This document shows positions 10,306 through 19,108 of a stretch of DNA of 64,000 nt, in pieces. The stretch is from Acidilutibacter cellobiosedens (GTDB lineage Bacteria; Bacillota; Clostridia; Tissierellales; Acidilutibacteraceae), in assembly GCF_004103715.1 (NCBI RefSeq), contig NZ_CP035282.1:682001-746000 (forward strand), in the 5' to 3' direction. The notes under the pieces were generated by a model, which did not search any database, was not told where the DNA came from, and saw only the letters and a list, made by a program, of their open reading frames with translations. Each line of letters opens with the position of its first letter. Within the stretch, counting starts at the first letter, position 1. Made by a program: the position numbers and the translations under genes.

Positions 10306-11352
10306 TTGAATCGAGGACTATATATTAGTGCAACTTCTTTGATTGCAAATCAAAGAAAAATGGATGTTATTGCAAATAATATTGCAAATATGAATACCAC
10401 GGGATTTAAAAAAGATATTCCTATAACAGAATCATTTCCTGAAGCTCTTCTTGCAAAAATTAATGACAAGCCTGACTCAGATTTAACGGCCACAGGGCAA
10501 AACCAAATAACTTATGAAAACCATGGAGAAGTACATATAGCCCATACTGAGAATGGTTATTTTATGATTAGAACGCCTATGGGAGTAAGCTACGAAAAGG
10601 ATATCAGGTTTATAGTTGATGATGAGGGCAATTTAAGGACATACTATAAGAATGAAAAAGATGAGTACAAAACAGATGGTGAAAATCTTATTTTAGGAAG
10701 AGACGGCAATCCCGTAAATGCTCAGGAAAATATAGAAGGTATGTTGGAAGGAATGGTTTATTATCCTAATAGAAATATTATAGGAACTATGAGCGGAGGA
10801 GTTAAATTTCATAAGATAGTGTCAGATTTTACTCAAGGGGATATAGTAGAGACAGGAGGAAAAACTGATGTGGCATTGAACGGCTCTGGGTTTTTTAAAG
10901 TTCAGGGAGAAGATGGGGAAGTGCTATATACCAGAGACGGTTCTTTTGCAATTAATAATGAGGGCATACTTACTACTTCCGACGGAAGGGAAGTAGTAGG
11001 CAGACAAGGACAGATAAATATTAATGGAGATAGTATAGAAATAAGGAAAAACGGAGAAATAGTGGTCGACGGAGCCGTGGTAGACAGCTTGGATATAGTT
11101 GATTTAGATAATAAGGAATATTTAAGAAAAGTCGGTGATAATTTATACCGAATGTTGGATGGTGTGAACGGAGAGGAAATTCCTTTTCAGGGAGAAGTAA
11201 TGTCAGGTTGCTTGGAGAGCTCTAATGTAGATTCTATAAAGGAAATGGTTAATATGATAAGTTTATTGAGAAATTATGAATCCTGTCAAAAGGCAGTAAG
11301 AACTCAGGATGAAATGTTGGAAAAGGCAGCAAATGAAATAGGAAGAGTATAG
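10306..11352 (+). CDS. flhO: FlgF/FlhO-type flagellar basal-body rod protein
   Basis: This is a rod/hook-family protein exported through the flagellar apparatus, 348 residues. The N-terminal SLIANQRKMDVIANNIANMNTTGFKK motif (residues about 8-33) and the C-terminal helix (EMVNMISLLRNYESCQKAV...) are the two ends shared by all rod, hook and hook-filament-junction proteins. The middle holds the GSGFFKVQ strand typical of FlgF/FlgG. It starts with TTG at 10306 behind AAGGAAG. It is longer than its neighbour and fits FlhO of Bacillus in position (mbl-flhO-flhP). A sigma-28-like promoter lies upstream. Confidence 0.88.
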   Translation: MNRGLYISATSLIANQRKMDVIANNIANMNTTGFKKDIPITESFPEALLAKINDKPDSDLTATGQNQITYENHGEVHIAHTENGYFMIRTPMGVSYEKDIRFIVDDEGNLRTYYKNEKDEYKTDGENLILGRDGNPVNAQENIEGMLEGMVYYPNRNIIGTMSGGVKFHKIVSDFTQGDIVETGGKTDVALNGSGFFKVQGEDGEVLYTRDGSFAINNEGILTTSDGREVVGRQGQININGDSIEIRKNGEIVVDGAVVDSLDIVDLDNKEYLRKVGDNLYRMLDGVNGEEIPFQGEVMSGCLESSNVDSIKEMVNMISLLRNYESCQKAVRTQDEMLEKAANEIGRV

Positions 11353-11371
11353 AAAAGGAGGACTAATTAAT

Positions 11372-12166
11372 ATGCGTTCGTTATGGACAGCGGCAACTGG
11401 GATGAAAGCACAGCAATTAAATATTGATGTCATATCTAATAATTTATCGAATGTAAATACTACCTCATATAAATCACAAAGAGCAGAATTTAAGGATCTG
11501 TTTTATTCTGCGCTTAAAAGAACAAATATTGAAGACGATCAGGGCAGACCTGTAAATTTGGAAGTTGGTCATGGAGTTATGACTTCGGCTACAAAGAGAG
11601 ATTTTGAAAATGGAAGTTATATTGAAACTCAAAATGATTATGACGTTGCCATTGATGGAGAAGGATTTTTTGGGATAATGCTTCCAAACGGAAATGTAGC
11701 ATATACAAGAGACGGAAGCTTTAAATTGAGTGTTGACGGAGATGAAGGGAAACTGGTTACCTCGGAAGGATATAGTGTATTATCCGAAGATGATGATGAA
11801 ATAATCATAGAAGATGGAATGAAGGACGTAAACATAGATAATCTTGGATATATAACAGCCGTAGATGAGGATGGAGAGAATGTTGATATAGGGAGATTAA
11901 AATTAGTTAAGTTTATGAATCCAGAAGGACTTTTGAGTAAGGGAATGAACCTCTATGAAGCAACTTCAGCTTCGGGAGAAGAAATACCGATAGAAGCTGA
12001 AGAAATGGAAAGCAATATCATACAGGGATATTTGGAATCTTCCAATGTTCAGGTAGTAGATGAGATGGTAAAGATGATTACAGCTCAAAGGGCCTATGAA
12101 ATAAATTCCAAGACAATTCAAGCGTCTGATGAAATGTTACAGATGGCCAATAATTTGAAGAGATAG
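11372..12166 (+). CDS. flhP: FlgG/FlhP-type flagellar basal-body rod protein
   Basis: This is the distal-rod-type protein, 264 residues, the standard FlgG length. It has the N-terminal MRSLWTAATGMKAQQLNIDV start, the NNLSNVNTTSYK motif at residues about 24-35, an internal DGEGFFGI strand, and the C-terminal VVDEMVKMITAQRAYEINSK helix. It follows flhO by 19 bases with an AGGAGG site. The pair makes the rod extension needed before late secretion. By sequence it can be called flgG; flhP reflects its place in this locus. Confidence 0.92.
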   Translation: MRSLWTAATGMKAQQLNIDVISNNLSNVNTTSYKSQRAEFKDLFYSALKRTNIEDDQGRPVNLEVGHGVMTSATKRDFENGSYIETQNDYDVAIDGEGFFGIMLPNGNVAYTRDGSFKLSVDGDEGKLVTSEGYSVLSEDDDEIIIEDGMKDVNIDNLGYITAVDEDGENVDIGRLKLVKFMNPEGLLSKGMNLYEATSASGEEIPIEAEEMESNIIQGYLESSNVQVVDEMVKMITAQRAYEINSKTIQASDEMLQMANNLKR

Positions 12167-12179
12167 TTGAGGTGATCGT

Positions 12180-12500
12180 ATGGAGACTGTTCCCATAGAT
12201 AATATTAAAATAACTTCAGATGAAAATGTTTTGGCCAAAAGGGCTGAAGCATTAAAAGACGATGATGATAAGCTTATGGATGTATGCAAAGATTTTGAAA
12301 GCATATTTGTTTATACAATGTTTAAAAAAATGAGAGACACAATTCCTGACGGGGGATTGGAAGAAAAAAGCATGGGAAGAACAGTATTTGAGGATATGTA
12401 CTTGGAGGAAGTAGCTAAAGAAGCAAGCAGCCAAAATAATGGTATTGGTATTGCTAAAATGATGTACGATCAATTTAAAAGGGGAGATATAAAAATTTAG
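12180..12500 (+). CDS. FlgJ-type rod-binding protein without hydrolase domain
   Basis: This 106-residue protein is a stand-alone rod-binding domain as in the N-terminal half of FlgJ. The diagnostic stretch is CKDFESIFVYTMFKKMRDTIP (about residues 35-55) followed by GRTVFEDMYLEEVAKEAS and GIGIAKMMYDQF. In enterobacterial FlgJ this domain scaffolds rod assembly and is fused to a glucosaminidase that opens the peptidoglycan. Here the fusion is split and a separate lytic transglycosylase is the next gene, 9 bases on. It is part of the flhO-flhP operon. Confidence 0.85.
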   Translation: METVPIDNIKITSDENVLAKRAEALKDDDDKLMDVCKDFESIFVYTMFKKMRDTIPDGGLEEKSMGRTVFEDMYLEEVAKEASSQNNGIGIAKMMYDQFKRGDIKI

Positions 12501-12509
12501 GAGGTTGTT

Positions 12510-13355
12510 ATGGGAAGAAAGATACTATGTTTTTCTTTGGTATGTGCTCTTATATTTGGAGTATTTAGCGTAGGGTACTGTCAGAAAAATAGTTTATCTA
12601 AGAAGGAAATAGAAAGAATTGTGGGAGAAGTAGCAAGAAAAAGAGGAATACCGAGTGTAATACTTAAATCAGTTGCAAAAACCGAAAGTTCCTTTACACA
12701 GTTTACGCCATCGGGGAAAATATATGCAAGCCGAGGTGGTAATATTGGTATTATGCAGGTAAGATCAAATGCCTATAACTTAAAAAAATTGCAGGAGGAT
12801 CCAGTATATAATATTGAAGCCGGAGCAGATGTGCTTCTTGCTAAATGGAAATATGCAAATAGTAAAATGCCTCAAATAGGCAATATGGATCCTAATATAT
12901 TGGAACATTGGTATTTTGCCCTTTGGGCTTATAACGGACTTTTAAATAGGAACAATCCTAATCAGAGCAGTAATACATATCAGGATAAAATATATAAGAC
13001 GGCACAAAAAATTTATGGAGTGAAAATTAGCTCGATTGATAAGAAAAGCCTTCCTAAGAAAGGGATTCCAGGCAAAAATATTAAGTTAGAGACTCCCGCA
13101 AAATTTCACGAAGGAGATATCATTAAATATAAAATAGGAGATATAGTATTAGCAGACGGCAAAGAACAACTTCTTCTTCTTAACCAGCCATCCGGAAAAG
13201 AAGTAGGGAGAGTAGACGATAAAACAAAGTTAACTATAATTGAAGGACCAAAATTAAAGAACGGATTTTATTTTTATAAAGTAAAGAATAAAGAGAAAAA
13301 TAAAGAAGGATGGATATATGGAAATTGGATTAAGATTGTGAATAAATCCTCTTAA
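12510..13355 (+). CDS. Secreted lytic transglycosylase with SH3-like domain
   Basis: The 281-residue protein has a signal peptide (residues 1-24, ending near SVGYCQ), an SLT/goose-lysozyme-like lytic transglycosylase domain (about 35-170) and a C-terminal SH3-type wall-binding domain (about 205-278, ending EGWIYGNWIKIV). The catalytic glutamate is the one in AKTESSFTQF, with the downstream GNIGIMQV motif. It follows the rod-binding protein gene by 9 bases, so it probably opens the wall for the rod, doing the job of the hydrolase half of FlgJ. A purely sporulation or general wall role cannot be excluded. Confidence 0.82.
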   Translation: MGRKILCFSLVCALIFGVFSVGYCQKNSLSKKEIERIVGEVARKRGIPSVILKSVAKTESSFTQFTPSGKIYASRGGNIGIMQVRSNAYNLKKLQEDPVYNIEAGADVLLAKWKYANSKMPQIGNMDPNILEHWYFALWAYNGLLNRNNPNQSSNTYQDKIYKTAQKIYGVKISSIDKKSLPKKGIPGKNIKLETPAKFHEGDIIKYKIGDIVLADGKEQLLLLNQPSGKEVGRVDDKTKLTIIEGPKLKNGFYFYKVKNKEKNKEGWIYGNWIKIVNKSS

Positions 13356-13402
13356 TATGTTAATAATTTTAAATAGAAGTTTTATTTAGGAGGATGAGCT
13401 AT

Positions 13403-13480
13403 ATGAAAAGAAGAGGTTTTTATACGCTGTTAGCTATATTTTTAACAATATTTACTATAGGAGTAATAATAAAAATATAA
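13403..13480 (+). CDS. 25-residue membrane micropeptide
   Basis: A short ORF of 25 codons: ATG at 13403 has AGGAGG at 13388-13393 with a 9-base gap. The peptide begins MKRRGFY and is otherwise a single hydrophobic helix (residues 7-24) rich in Ile, Leu, Phe and Thr with a lysine near the end. That is the layout of a one-pass membrane microprotein with a positive-inside N-terminus. It lies in the same orientation just after the transglycosylase gene and directly before a strong terminator, so it can be the last gene of the flhO operon. Function unknown; not recognised as a named family. Confidence 0.5.
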   Translation: MKRRGFYTLLAIFLTIFTIGVIIKI

Positions 13481-13498
13481 TAAAGTAAAAAAGGTTAA

Positions 13499-13548
13499 AA
13501 AGAATAAAACCGTAAGAATTTTAAAATTCTTACGGTTTTATTCTTTTA
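13499..13548. terminator. Strong bidirectional terminator
   Basis: A perfect stem of about 22 bp (AAAGAATAAAACCGTAAGAA and its complement) with a TTAA loop. It is A-rich on the left and T-rich on the right, between convergent transcripts, so it ends both. Confidence 0.9.
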
Positions 13549-16422
13549 TTATTTTACAGCTGGCTTTTCAAACGCAGGTTTTATTTGATAAGTAATATTA
13601 TCACCGTTTACTGTAAATTCTCCGATCATAATATTATAAATATCCTGTGGATTTTTTGCTTCCCGAGAGTCAAATTCAATATATCGTATGCCATCATTTA
13701 AATCTGTGGAATTTTGACTTCCGCCTTGTAATACCCATATATTTTTTCCCTTTTCCTCTACGGCTTTTAAGGTATCATGGAGAAGGTTAGCTTCCAATTT
13801 ATCTGTAAAGCCTCCATTTCCAAATACCGGTGTAGGAAGAACAAGGATTATATTTTTCTCCTGGGAATTTTCCAGATCATTTTTTAACCATAGCCACTGC
13901 TCTGAATTTGAAGCTCTGAGACCTCCCTTGGAACTATCGGCCTTTATTATAAGCAAATTATTAAGCTTATAAGGCTTGTACCCGGAAGACACATTTATAA
14001 TATTGGAATTCTTTAAACCATTTTGGAATTCCTGAGTAGTTCCTCCAAGATATATTCCTGTATTGAAATTATTCATTTTTCCTTTTATTTTATCCGTTGC
14101 AGCATATCCTACCAATTCATTTAATTTTTGTGGCACGGCAGTTATCCCTAAAGTATAACCGTTCGCTTCTTTTTTCACAGCTACATTTTTATCATCCTTT
14201 AAAGTGCTGGAGGCAGGTAGTACCAAGCTTCCGCTTTGAGAAGGGGGATATACAGCAGACAATCCGTCAAGGAGAATTTCTCCTGAGTATTTAGTAGGAC
14301 TGTCGACCTCGACTATATAGATTTTCTTGAGAGTAACAGGATATTCTATTCCTTGAGGAATATCGGCAGTTACATATTGCCATCCGGACCAATCAATACT
14401 TTTTGAAAAATCTATATTAATTGATTTTCCGGTTTTATCTACGATATTTCCTCTCAGCCAACCTCCGTTTTCGTCTCCGTAAACCCATAAACCTAATTTA
14501 CTGGGGGTTCCATCTAACACACGTCCATTTCCTCCGTTCTGGATGAAATTAACATAGGCTGCTCTTGTATTTTCTCCCAGAGTAAAATCGTATTGAAGGC
14601 TCAGGCTTTTATTACCTTCCTTGGCCTCATCTGAAGAAGCAATACTTCCTTTTGTAGTTTCAGGAGAAGTAGATGAAGAGAAGTTCTCCATATTGTCAAA
14701 GGACTCAACCAATACTCCTTTTCCTCCTATGGAAACCAGTATGTTTTCAACTCCCTCTCCTAATTTAGCGGTTATTGCTCCTTTTCCGCCGTTACTGTTG
14801 CTGTAAAAGATTCCTTTTTCCACATAGCCTATATTTCCTATAACGGTGAAGTTTAAATCTTCCGGATATATAATAGCCTTATAACCATCTTTGTCCTTCC
14901 CATGAAATACGCTTAAATTCTTTTGGCTGTTGATATCAAGAGAGAAACTGGTTAAATCCGTGGTAATATCCATTACTTTTCCCAGAACTTTTATATCATA
15001 GGTCCCTGTAATTCCATTGTAACTGGCAGTTACCTTTCCGGTTCCGGAAGAATTAGCCTTAAGGACATTTCCGTTAAAGGTTCCGTCAATTCCTGACACG
15101 GTATACTTGACTAACGACTGGTCAATTGCAATAGGATTGTAATACTGATCATAACCCTTTACCGAGAATTTTCTGGTGGTTTCCGGGAACATATTGGAAT
15201 CATCAGTAGTTACAGTTAAATAAGCTAAGGTTCCCTGAGGAGGATTCGAGAATACACCAACTCCGTCTACAACTTTTCTTTCAGTACCGTCTGAAGGTTT
15301 ATTTACAACTGTTGGGGTTTGTTCATCTAAGGCTCTTACGGCCATAGTGGTTGACCCGCCTCCATCAAGGACTAATGCATTATAAGCACCTAAATCCTTC
15401 ATTATTTGAGAGAATACCTCTTGGGACACTCCCTTAAAGGAAGTGTCTCTTCCGTCAATTGTTACCATAAGAAGTTCATTTCCATCTTGAGTTATACCCA
15501 ATCCTGTTCTTGGGTTGTCCCCCTTGATATTAAGATTGGAGTTTATAGTTTTTCCATTTTCAACTATTCTGCTTCCGCCGCCTATGGCAAATTTTATTTT
15601 ATCCAAATCAAGATCCGTATAATCAGGTACTGCGGAAAGTTTAAGTTCAACGGTATCTCCTACATGGAAATTATTTAAAAGGGTATCTTTGACTCTTCCC
15701 CTTCCTGTAAGTATGTATCCATCTTCAGGAATGTTCACAGCTTCTTGACCTACACGCACATCTGTTACAACGTCATTTTCCACTACTACCTCTATCATAT
15801 CGTTAAATAATTTGTTTCCTATGGACTTTTGGCCCCAATGCCTATTATAAAGCATTATCTCCTCATATTTTTCACTGGCTTTGTTGACAGCAGATAATAT
15901 GACTTCCGAGTTTGTTGCAGAAGAAACCGCTGCAAGTTTTTTATTGAAGTAATTAAGAGAAGGATTATTGTTCTCATCTAATACAAAAGCCGGAAGAGCA
16001 TAATCTTTACTCATAGGCGAAGAAATCATGTCTCCGTCATTAATTAATGCTCCGAGAGAGTGAGGAATAGGATTATATTCGAAGAAATCTCCGTTTATTC
16101 CTCCTAGGGCCCCTGAATCTTTTACCATAGTACTTACTTTTTCTCTATTTGAAATTCCCTTTTTACTGAATAAGCCTTTGACTTCAGTATACTTATCTTT
16201 TAAATTAACCCTGAGAACATTTATATTCCACCATCCTTTAGTAGTAAATTTAAGGATGTTGCTGTATTCTACTCCGCTGGAGAGATGTTTCGAATTTTTT
16301 GTTTCATATATTACAGTAGGCATAACAGGATTAGTAGCTACAGTAAAAGCTGGGGAAGCTGCGGATAATATTGAAACGAGTACTAAGAGTAATATAAAAG
16401 ATTTTTTAATTTCTTTTTTCAT
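13549..16422 (-). CDS. Large secreted phosphodiester glycosidase (NAGPA-domain) protein
   Basis: A 957-residue exported protein. A signal peptide covers residues 1-30. Residues about 60-390 form a phosphodiester glycosidase (NAGPA-type) domain with GGINGDFFE and the ALVLDGGGSTTMAV motif. Next come two or so beta-sandwich Ig-like regions (about 395-570), a carbohydrate-binding-like module (about 575-700) and a C-terminal region resembling a degenerate calcineurin-type phosphoesterase (about 740-930). NAGPA-domain proteins occur widely in Firmicutes and are thought to act on cell-envelope phosphodiester sugars; the substrate here is unknown. ATG 16422 is chosen because GAGG lies 8 bases before it; GTG 16431 is the alternative. 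It is a monocistronic gene. Confidence 0.85.
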   Translation of the reverse strand: MKKEIKKSFILLLVLVSILSAASPAFTVATNPVMPTVIYETKNSKHLSSGVEYSNILKFTTKGWWNINVLRVNLKDKYTEVKGLFSKKGISNREKVSTMVKDSGALGGINGDFFEYNPIPHSLGALINDGDMISSPMSKDYALPAFVLDENNNPSLNYFNKKLAAVSSATNSEVILSAVNKASEKYEEIMLYNRHWGQKSIGNKLFNDMIEVVVENDVVTDVRVGQEAVNIPEDGYILTGRGRVKDTLLNNFHVGDTVELKLSAVPDYTDLDLDKIKFAIGGGSRIVENGKTINSNLNIKGDNPRTGLGITQDGNELLMVTIDGRDTSFKGVSQEVFSQIMKDLGAYNALVLDGGGSTTMAVRALDEQTPTVVNKPSDGTERKVVDGVGVFSNPPQGTLAYLTVTTDDSNMFPETTRKFSVKGYDQYYNPIAIDQSLVKYTVSGIDGTFNGNVLKANSSGTGKVTASYNGITGTYDIKVLGKVMDITTDLTSFSLDINSQKNLSVFHGKDKDGYKAIIYPEDLNFTVIGNIGYVEKGIFYSNSNGGKGAITAKLGEGVENILVSIGGKGVLVESFDNMENFSSSTSPETTKGSIASSDEAKEGNKSLSLQYDFTLGENTRAAYVNFIQNGGNGRVLDGTPSKLGLWVYGDENGGWLRGNIVDKTGKSINIDFSKSIDWSGWQYVTADIPQGIEYPVTLKKIYIVEVDSPTKYSGEILLDGLSAVYPPSQSGSLVLPASSTLKDDKNVAVKKEANGYTLGITAVPQKLNELVGYAATDKIKGKMNNFNTGIYLGGTTQEFQNGLKNSNIINVSSGYKPYKLNNLLIIKADSSKGGLRASNSEQWLWLKNDLENSQEKNIILVLPTPVFGNGGFTDKLEANLLHDTLKAVEEKGKNIWVLQGGSQNSTDLNDGIRYIEFDSREAKNPQDIYNIMIGEFTVNGDNITYQIKPAFEKPAVK

Positions 16423-16584
16423 TAATGTCACCTCACTTGTTTTTTATTAATATTTACTTAAGGGAACCCCCTAAAAATATTATATAATTTAAATATCTCA
16501 AATTGATTACAAAATCATTACAATCATTTGACAAAGGAAAAAAATAACGAACAAAAAGAATTATATCTCCTTGTTCGCCATCAG

Positions 16585-16658
16585 TCGGGGTGGAGGGATT
16601 CGAACCCCCGGCCCCATGGTCCCAAACCACGTGCGCTACCAAGCTGCGCTACACCCCG
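16585..16658 (-). tRNA. tRNA-Pro (anticodon TGG)
   Basis: A 74-nt cloverleaf on the minus strand: acceptor stem CGGGGTG/CACCCCG, D arm with AGCTTGGTA, anticodon loop TTTGGGA (anticodon TGG, proline CCN), and T loop TTCGAAT. No CCA is encoded. It lies between the glycosidase gene and the ferritin-like gene. Confidence 0.95.
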
Positions 16659-16831
16659 TAACTATTATAGTATAATGTATCTTACGATTTCGTGCAACGT
16701 GACAAAATAAGTTAAATGGGAGATTTATTCATTTATAGATTAAGTATCCTTGAGAAATCAGCATTTTTCTCACTGTATCTATTGATTTGAAAGGGAAGTA
16801 AGAAATTATATTATGATGTTCAATTATATGA

Positions 16832-16858
16832 ACAGAAATTCTTTCTAATCATATTCTA
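16832..16858 (+). promoter_or_regulatory. Candidate sigma-K promoter of the ferritin-like gene
   Basis: AC (16832-16833), 16 bases, CATATTCTA (16850-16858), fitting the known sigma-K pattern AC-N16-CATANNNTA at every fixed base. The region is AT-rich and the -35 box is only two bases, so a chance match is possible. Confidence 0.35.
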
Positions 16859-16894
16859 TATTAAATCAATTAAATATATAAGGGGGAAAATTGT

Positions 16895-17431
16895 ATGAAA
16901 CAAATGGGTGGTAATGAGATAATACATGGAGGATATGCGGACCCGTCTCCATATCCGGAAATTAAAGTTCTGGGAGAAAATAAACTCTATGCGGAGATTC
17001 TGATGGATGACTATGCAGGAGGGGTTAGTGAATTTACAGCAATAAATCAGTACTTATATCATTATTTTATTTCCAACAAAGAAGCGGAAGAAGTCGCTAA
17101 TATGTGGGAACGTATATCTATCACGGAAATGCATCATATGGAGATGTTAGCAGAAACCATTTTACTGTTGGGAGGCAATCCTATATACAGAGGGAGCCAA
17201 AATACAAATTGCTGTTGTTGGAATGCGGGATATGTATATTATGGATGTAACTTATGTGGCCGGCTTCATGCGGATCTTATGTCTGAATACGAAGCAATTC
17301 GAAACTATGAGAGACATATCAAAGAGATTAATGACCCTTATGTTCAGGCGATTTTGGCGAGAATTATTTTGGATGAAAAAGTTCATATTGAACATTTTAA
17401 TAAGGCTATTGGAAAGTATTGCGGCTGGTAA
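16895..17431 (+). CDS. Cys-rich ferritin-like di-metal protein
   Basis: A 178-residue four-helix-bundle protein of the ferritin/rubrerythrin/Mn-catalase type. Four metal-ligand helices can be read: SEFTAINQYLYH (about 50-61), the EMHHME ExxH motif (about 82-87), SEYEAIRNYERH (about 132-143), and DEKVHIEHF, a second ExxH (about 159-167). Between helices 2 and 3 lies an unusual segment with a CCC run and two more cysteines (NCCCW...GCNLCG), and the C-terminus ends YCGW. Cysteine-rich ferritin-like proteins are found in spore coats, and a sigma-K-like promoter lies upstream, but that role is inferred. It is a single gene. Confidence 0.75.
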   Translation: MKQMGGNEIIHGGYADPSPYPEIKVLGENKLYAEILMDDYAGGVSEFTAINQYLYHYFISNKEAEEVANMWERISITEMHHMEMLAETILLLGGNPIYRGSQNTNCCCWNAGYVYYGCNLCGRLHADLMSEYEAIRNYERHIKEINDPYVQAILARIILDEKVHIEHFNKAIGKYCGW

Positions 17432-17451
17432 TTGAGCATTGATATTTTTTA

Positions 17452-17480
17452 TTGACGAATCATTTTAGCAGTGTTATAAT
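17452..17480 (+). promoter_or_regulatory. Sigma-A promoter of metK
   Basis: TTGACG (17452-17457), 17 bases, TATAAT (17475-17480). This near-perfect housekeeping promoter stands about 45 bases before the SAM riboswitch. Confidence 0.85.
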
Positions 17481-17525
17481 TTAGTCAAGTTCTTATATTG
17501 GAAATAATTGAATAAAAATCTTGAA

Positions 17526-17638
17526 CCTTATCAAGAGTGGTGGAGGGAATGGGCCCTATGAAACCCGGCAACCTGAAATGTGTACTTACTTCAATGGTGC
17601 TAAATCCCACAGAAATGTTGTTCTGAAAGATGAGGTGC
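17526..17638 (+). ncRNA. SAM-I riboswitch (S box)
   Basis: The conserved S-box core is present in order: CTTATCAAGAG, GGTGGAGGGA, GGCCCTATGAAACCCGGCAA, a variable P3/P4 region with GGTGCTAAATCC, and the closing GATGAGG. It binds S-adenosylmethionine and turns off the gene behind it, here metK, through the terminator that follows. Confidence 0.97.
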
Positions 17639-17646
17639 ATTTGTTG

Positions 17647-17671
17647 CCTTTTCTTCGGAAGAGGTTTTTTT
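17647..17671 (+). terminator. Riboswitch-controlled terminator before metK
   Basis: CCTTTTC-TTCG-GAAGAGG hairpin (17647-17664, one G-T pair) followed by seven T. It is the expression platform of the SAM-I riboswitch. Confidence 0.88.
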
Positions 17672-17705
17672 ATTTAAAAAAACAGAAAATCAAGGAGGCA
17701 TTTGT

Positions 17706-18893
17706 ATGAAAAGATGGTTGTTTACTTCGGAATCCGTAACAGAGGGACATCCTGATAAAATCTGCGATCAGATATCGGATGCCATATTGGATGCTATATT
17801 AGAAAAGGATCCGGAGGCAAGAGTTGCTTGTGAAACAAGTGTTACTACAGGACTTATACTGGTGGTTGGTGAAATATCCACAAAATGTTATGTAGATATA
17901 CCTAAGGTTGTAAGAAAGACTGTTAAGGAAATAGGATATACCAGAGCAAAATATGGTTTTGATGCGGATACATGTGCGGTAATTACTTCAATTAATGAGC
18001 AGTCCCCCGACATAGCTATTGGTGTAAATAAAGCATTGGAGCAGAGAGAATTGAGTGAAGATGAATTAGACAGTATCGGTGCCGGTGATCAGGGAATGAT
18101 GTTTGGATTTGCCTGCAATGAAACGCCGGAACTAATGCCTCTGCCTATATCTTTGGCTCACAAGTTATCAAAGAGATTGGCGGAAGTCAGAAAAAATCAT
18201 ACGCTTCCCTATTTGAGGCCAGACGGGAAGACTCAGGTAACTATTGAATATGAAGACGGAAAGCCCGTAAGAGTTGAAAATGTTGTAGTGTCCGCTCAGC
18301 ATTGTTCAGATATTGATTTACCAACTATCAGAAAGGATATAATAGAAAATGTTATAAGTAAGATAATACCCTTAAATATGATAGATGAGAATACCAAATA
18401 CTATGTAAATCCTACTGGAAGGTTTGTTATCGGAGGTCCAATGGGGGATTCGGGACTTACGGGAAGAAAGATAATAGTCGATACTTACGGAGGCTATTGC
18501 AGACATGGAGGAGGGGCCTTTTCGGGTAAGGATCCTACAAAAGTAGATCGTTCTGCAGCCTATGCCGCGAGATATGTGGCAAAAAACATAGTAGCCGCAG
18601 GAATTGCGGAAAAATGTGAAGTAGGACTTGCTTATGCCATAGGAGTGGCAAGACCTCTGTCAATTTATGTGGAGACCTTTGGAACAGGAAAATTGACTGA
18701 TAATGAAATTGAGAGCTTAGTTAACAAACATTTTGATTTGAGGCCTGCTGCAATCATCAGAGATTTGAATTTAAGAAGACCTATATATAGACAAGTTGCA
18801 AGCTACGGTCATTTTGGAAGGCCGGATTTGGATCTTCCTTGGGAAAGAACTGATAAAGTAGAAGAATTGAGAAAAGACGGATTTAAACTTTAA
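17706..18893 (+). CDS. metK: S-adenosylmethionine synthetase
   Basis: MetK makes SAM from methionine and ATP in the cytoplasm. The 395-residue protein has [17 protein letters not shown] near the start, the [12 protein letters not shown] methionine-site hexapeptide region near residue 120, and the P-loop-like [16 protein letters not shown] near residue 262, all intact. It begins at ATG 17706 with AAGGAGG before it. Expression is controlled by the SAM-I riboswitch and attenuator directly upstream, giving end-product feedback. It is a single-gene transcript ended by a hairpin. Confidence 0.98.
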   Translation: MKRWLFTSESVTEGHPDKICDQISDAILDAILEKDPEARVACETSVTTGLILVVGEISTKCYVDIPKVVRKTVKEIGYTRAKYGFDADTCAVITSINEQSPDIAIGVNKALEQRELSEDELDSIGAGDQGMMFGFACNETPELMPLPISLAHKLSKRLAEVRKNHTLPYLRPDGKTQVTIEYEDGKPVRVENVVVSAQHCSDIDLPTIRKDIIENVISKIIPLNMIDENTKYYVNPTGRFVIGGPMGDSGLTGRKIIVDTYGGYCRHGGGAFSGKDPTKVDRSAAYAARYVAKNIVAAGIAEKCEVGLAYAIGVARPLSIYVETFGTGKLTDNEIESLVNKHFDLRPAAIIRDLNLRRPIYRQVASYGHFGRPDLDLPWERTDKVEELRKDGFKL

Positions 18894-18921
18894 TACCATT
18901 GAAAAATTTTTAAAATTTAGA

Positions 18922-18964
18922 AGACATGAGTTAGTTTTAAACTGATCTTATGTCTCATTTTTTA
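18922..18964 (+). terminator. Terminator after metK
   Basis: AGACATGAG (18922-18930) pairs with CTTATGTCT (18947-18955), G-T pair included, around an imperfect inner stem, followed by CATTTTTTA. Confidence 0.7.
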
Positions 18965-18986
18965 TATGAAGTTAAATAATTAAATT

Positions 18987-19004
18987 TTACCGATATAACG
19001 GTAA
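18987..19004. promoter_or_regulatory. Palindrome, possible operator of the PTS/mannosidase operon
   Basis: TTACCG-ATATAA-CGGTAA is a perfect 6-bp inverted repeat with a 6-bp centre, 105 bases before the first PTS gene. It is too short and has too little T after it for a terminator, so it may bind the PRD regulator of the operon. Inferred only. Confidence 0.35.
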
Positions 19005-19108
19005 GATTAATATAAATAAAACGATTTCATAATACTATAATTATAAATAGATTATAAATATAGCTAAAATGTGATACTTATCAACGAGACAATTAAAGGA
19101 GGATATAA

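Noticed and set aside
17521-17709. A 62-codon plus-strand frame before metK
   Set aside because: It lies in the SAM-I riboswitch and its terminator; conserved RNA bases explain the sequence and the frame has no ribosome site.
18973-18996. TAAA and ACCGATAT boxes before the PTS operon, like a sigma-28 promoter
   Set aside because: The spacing is only 12 bases and the genes are not motility genes. ACCGATAT is part of the palindrome instead.
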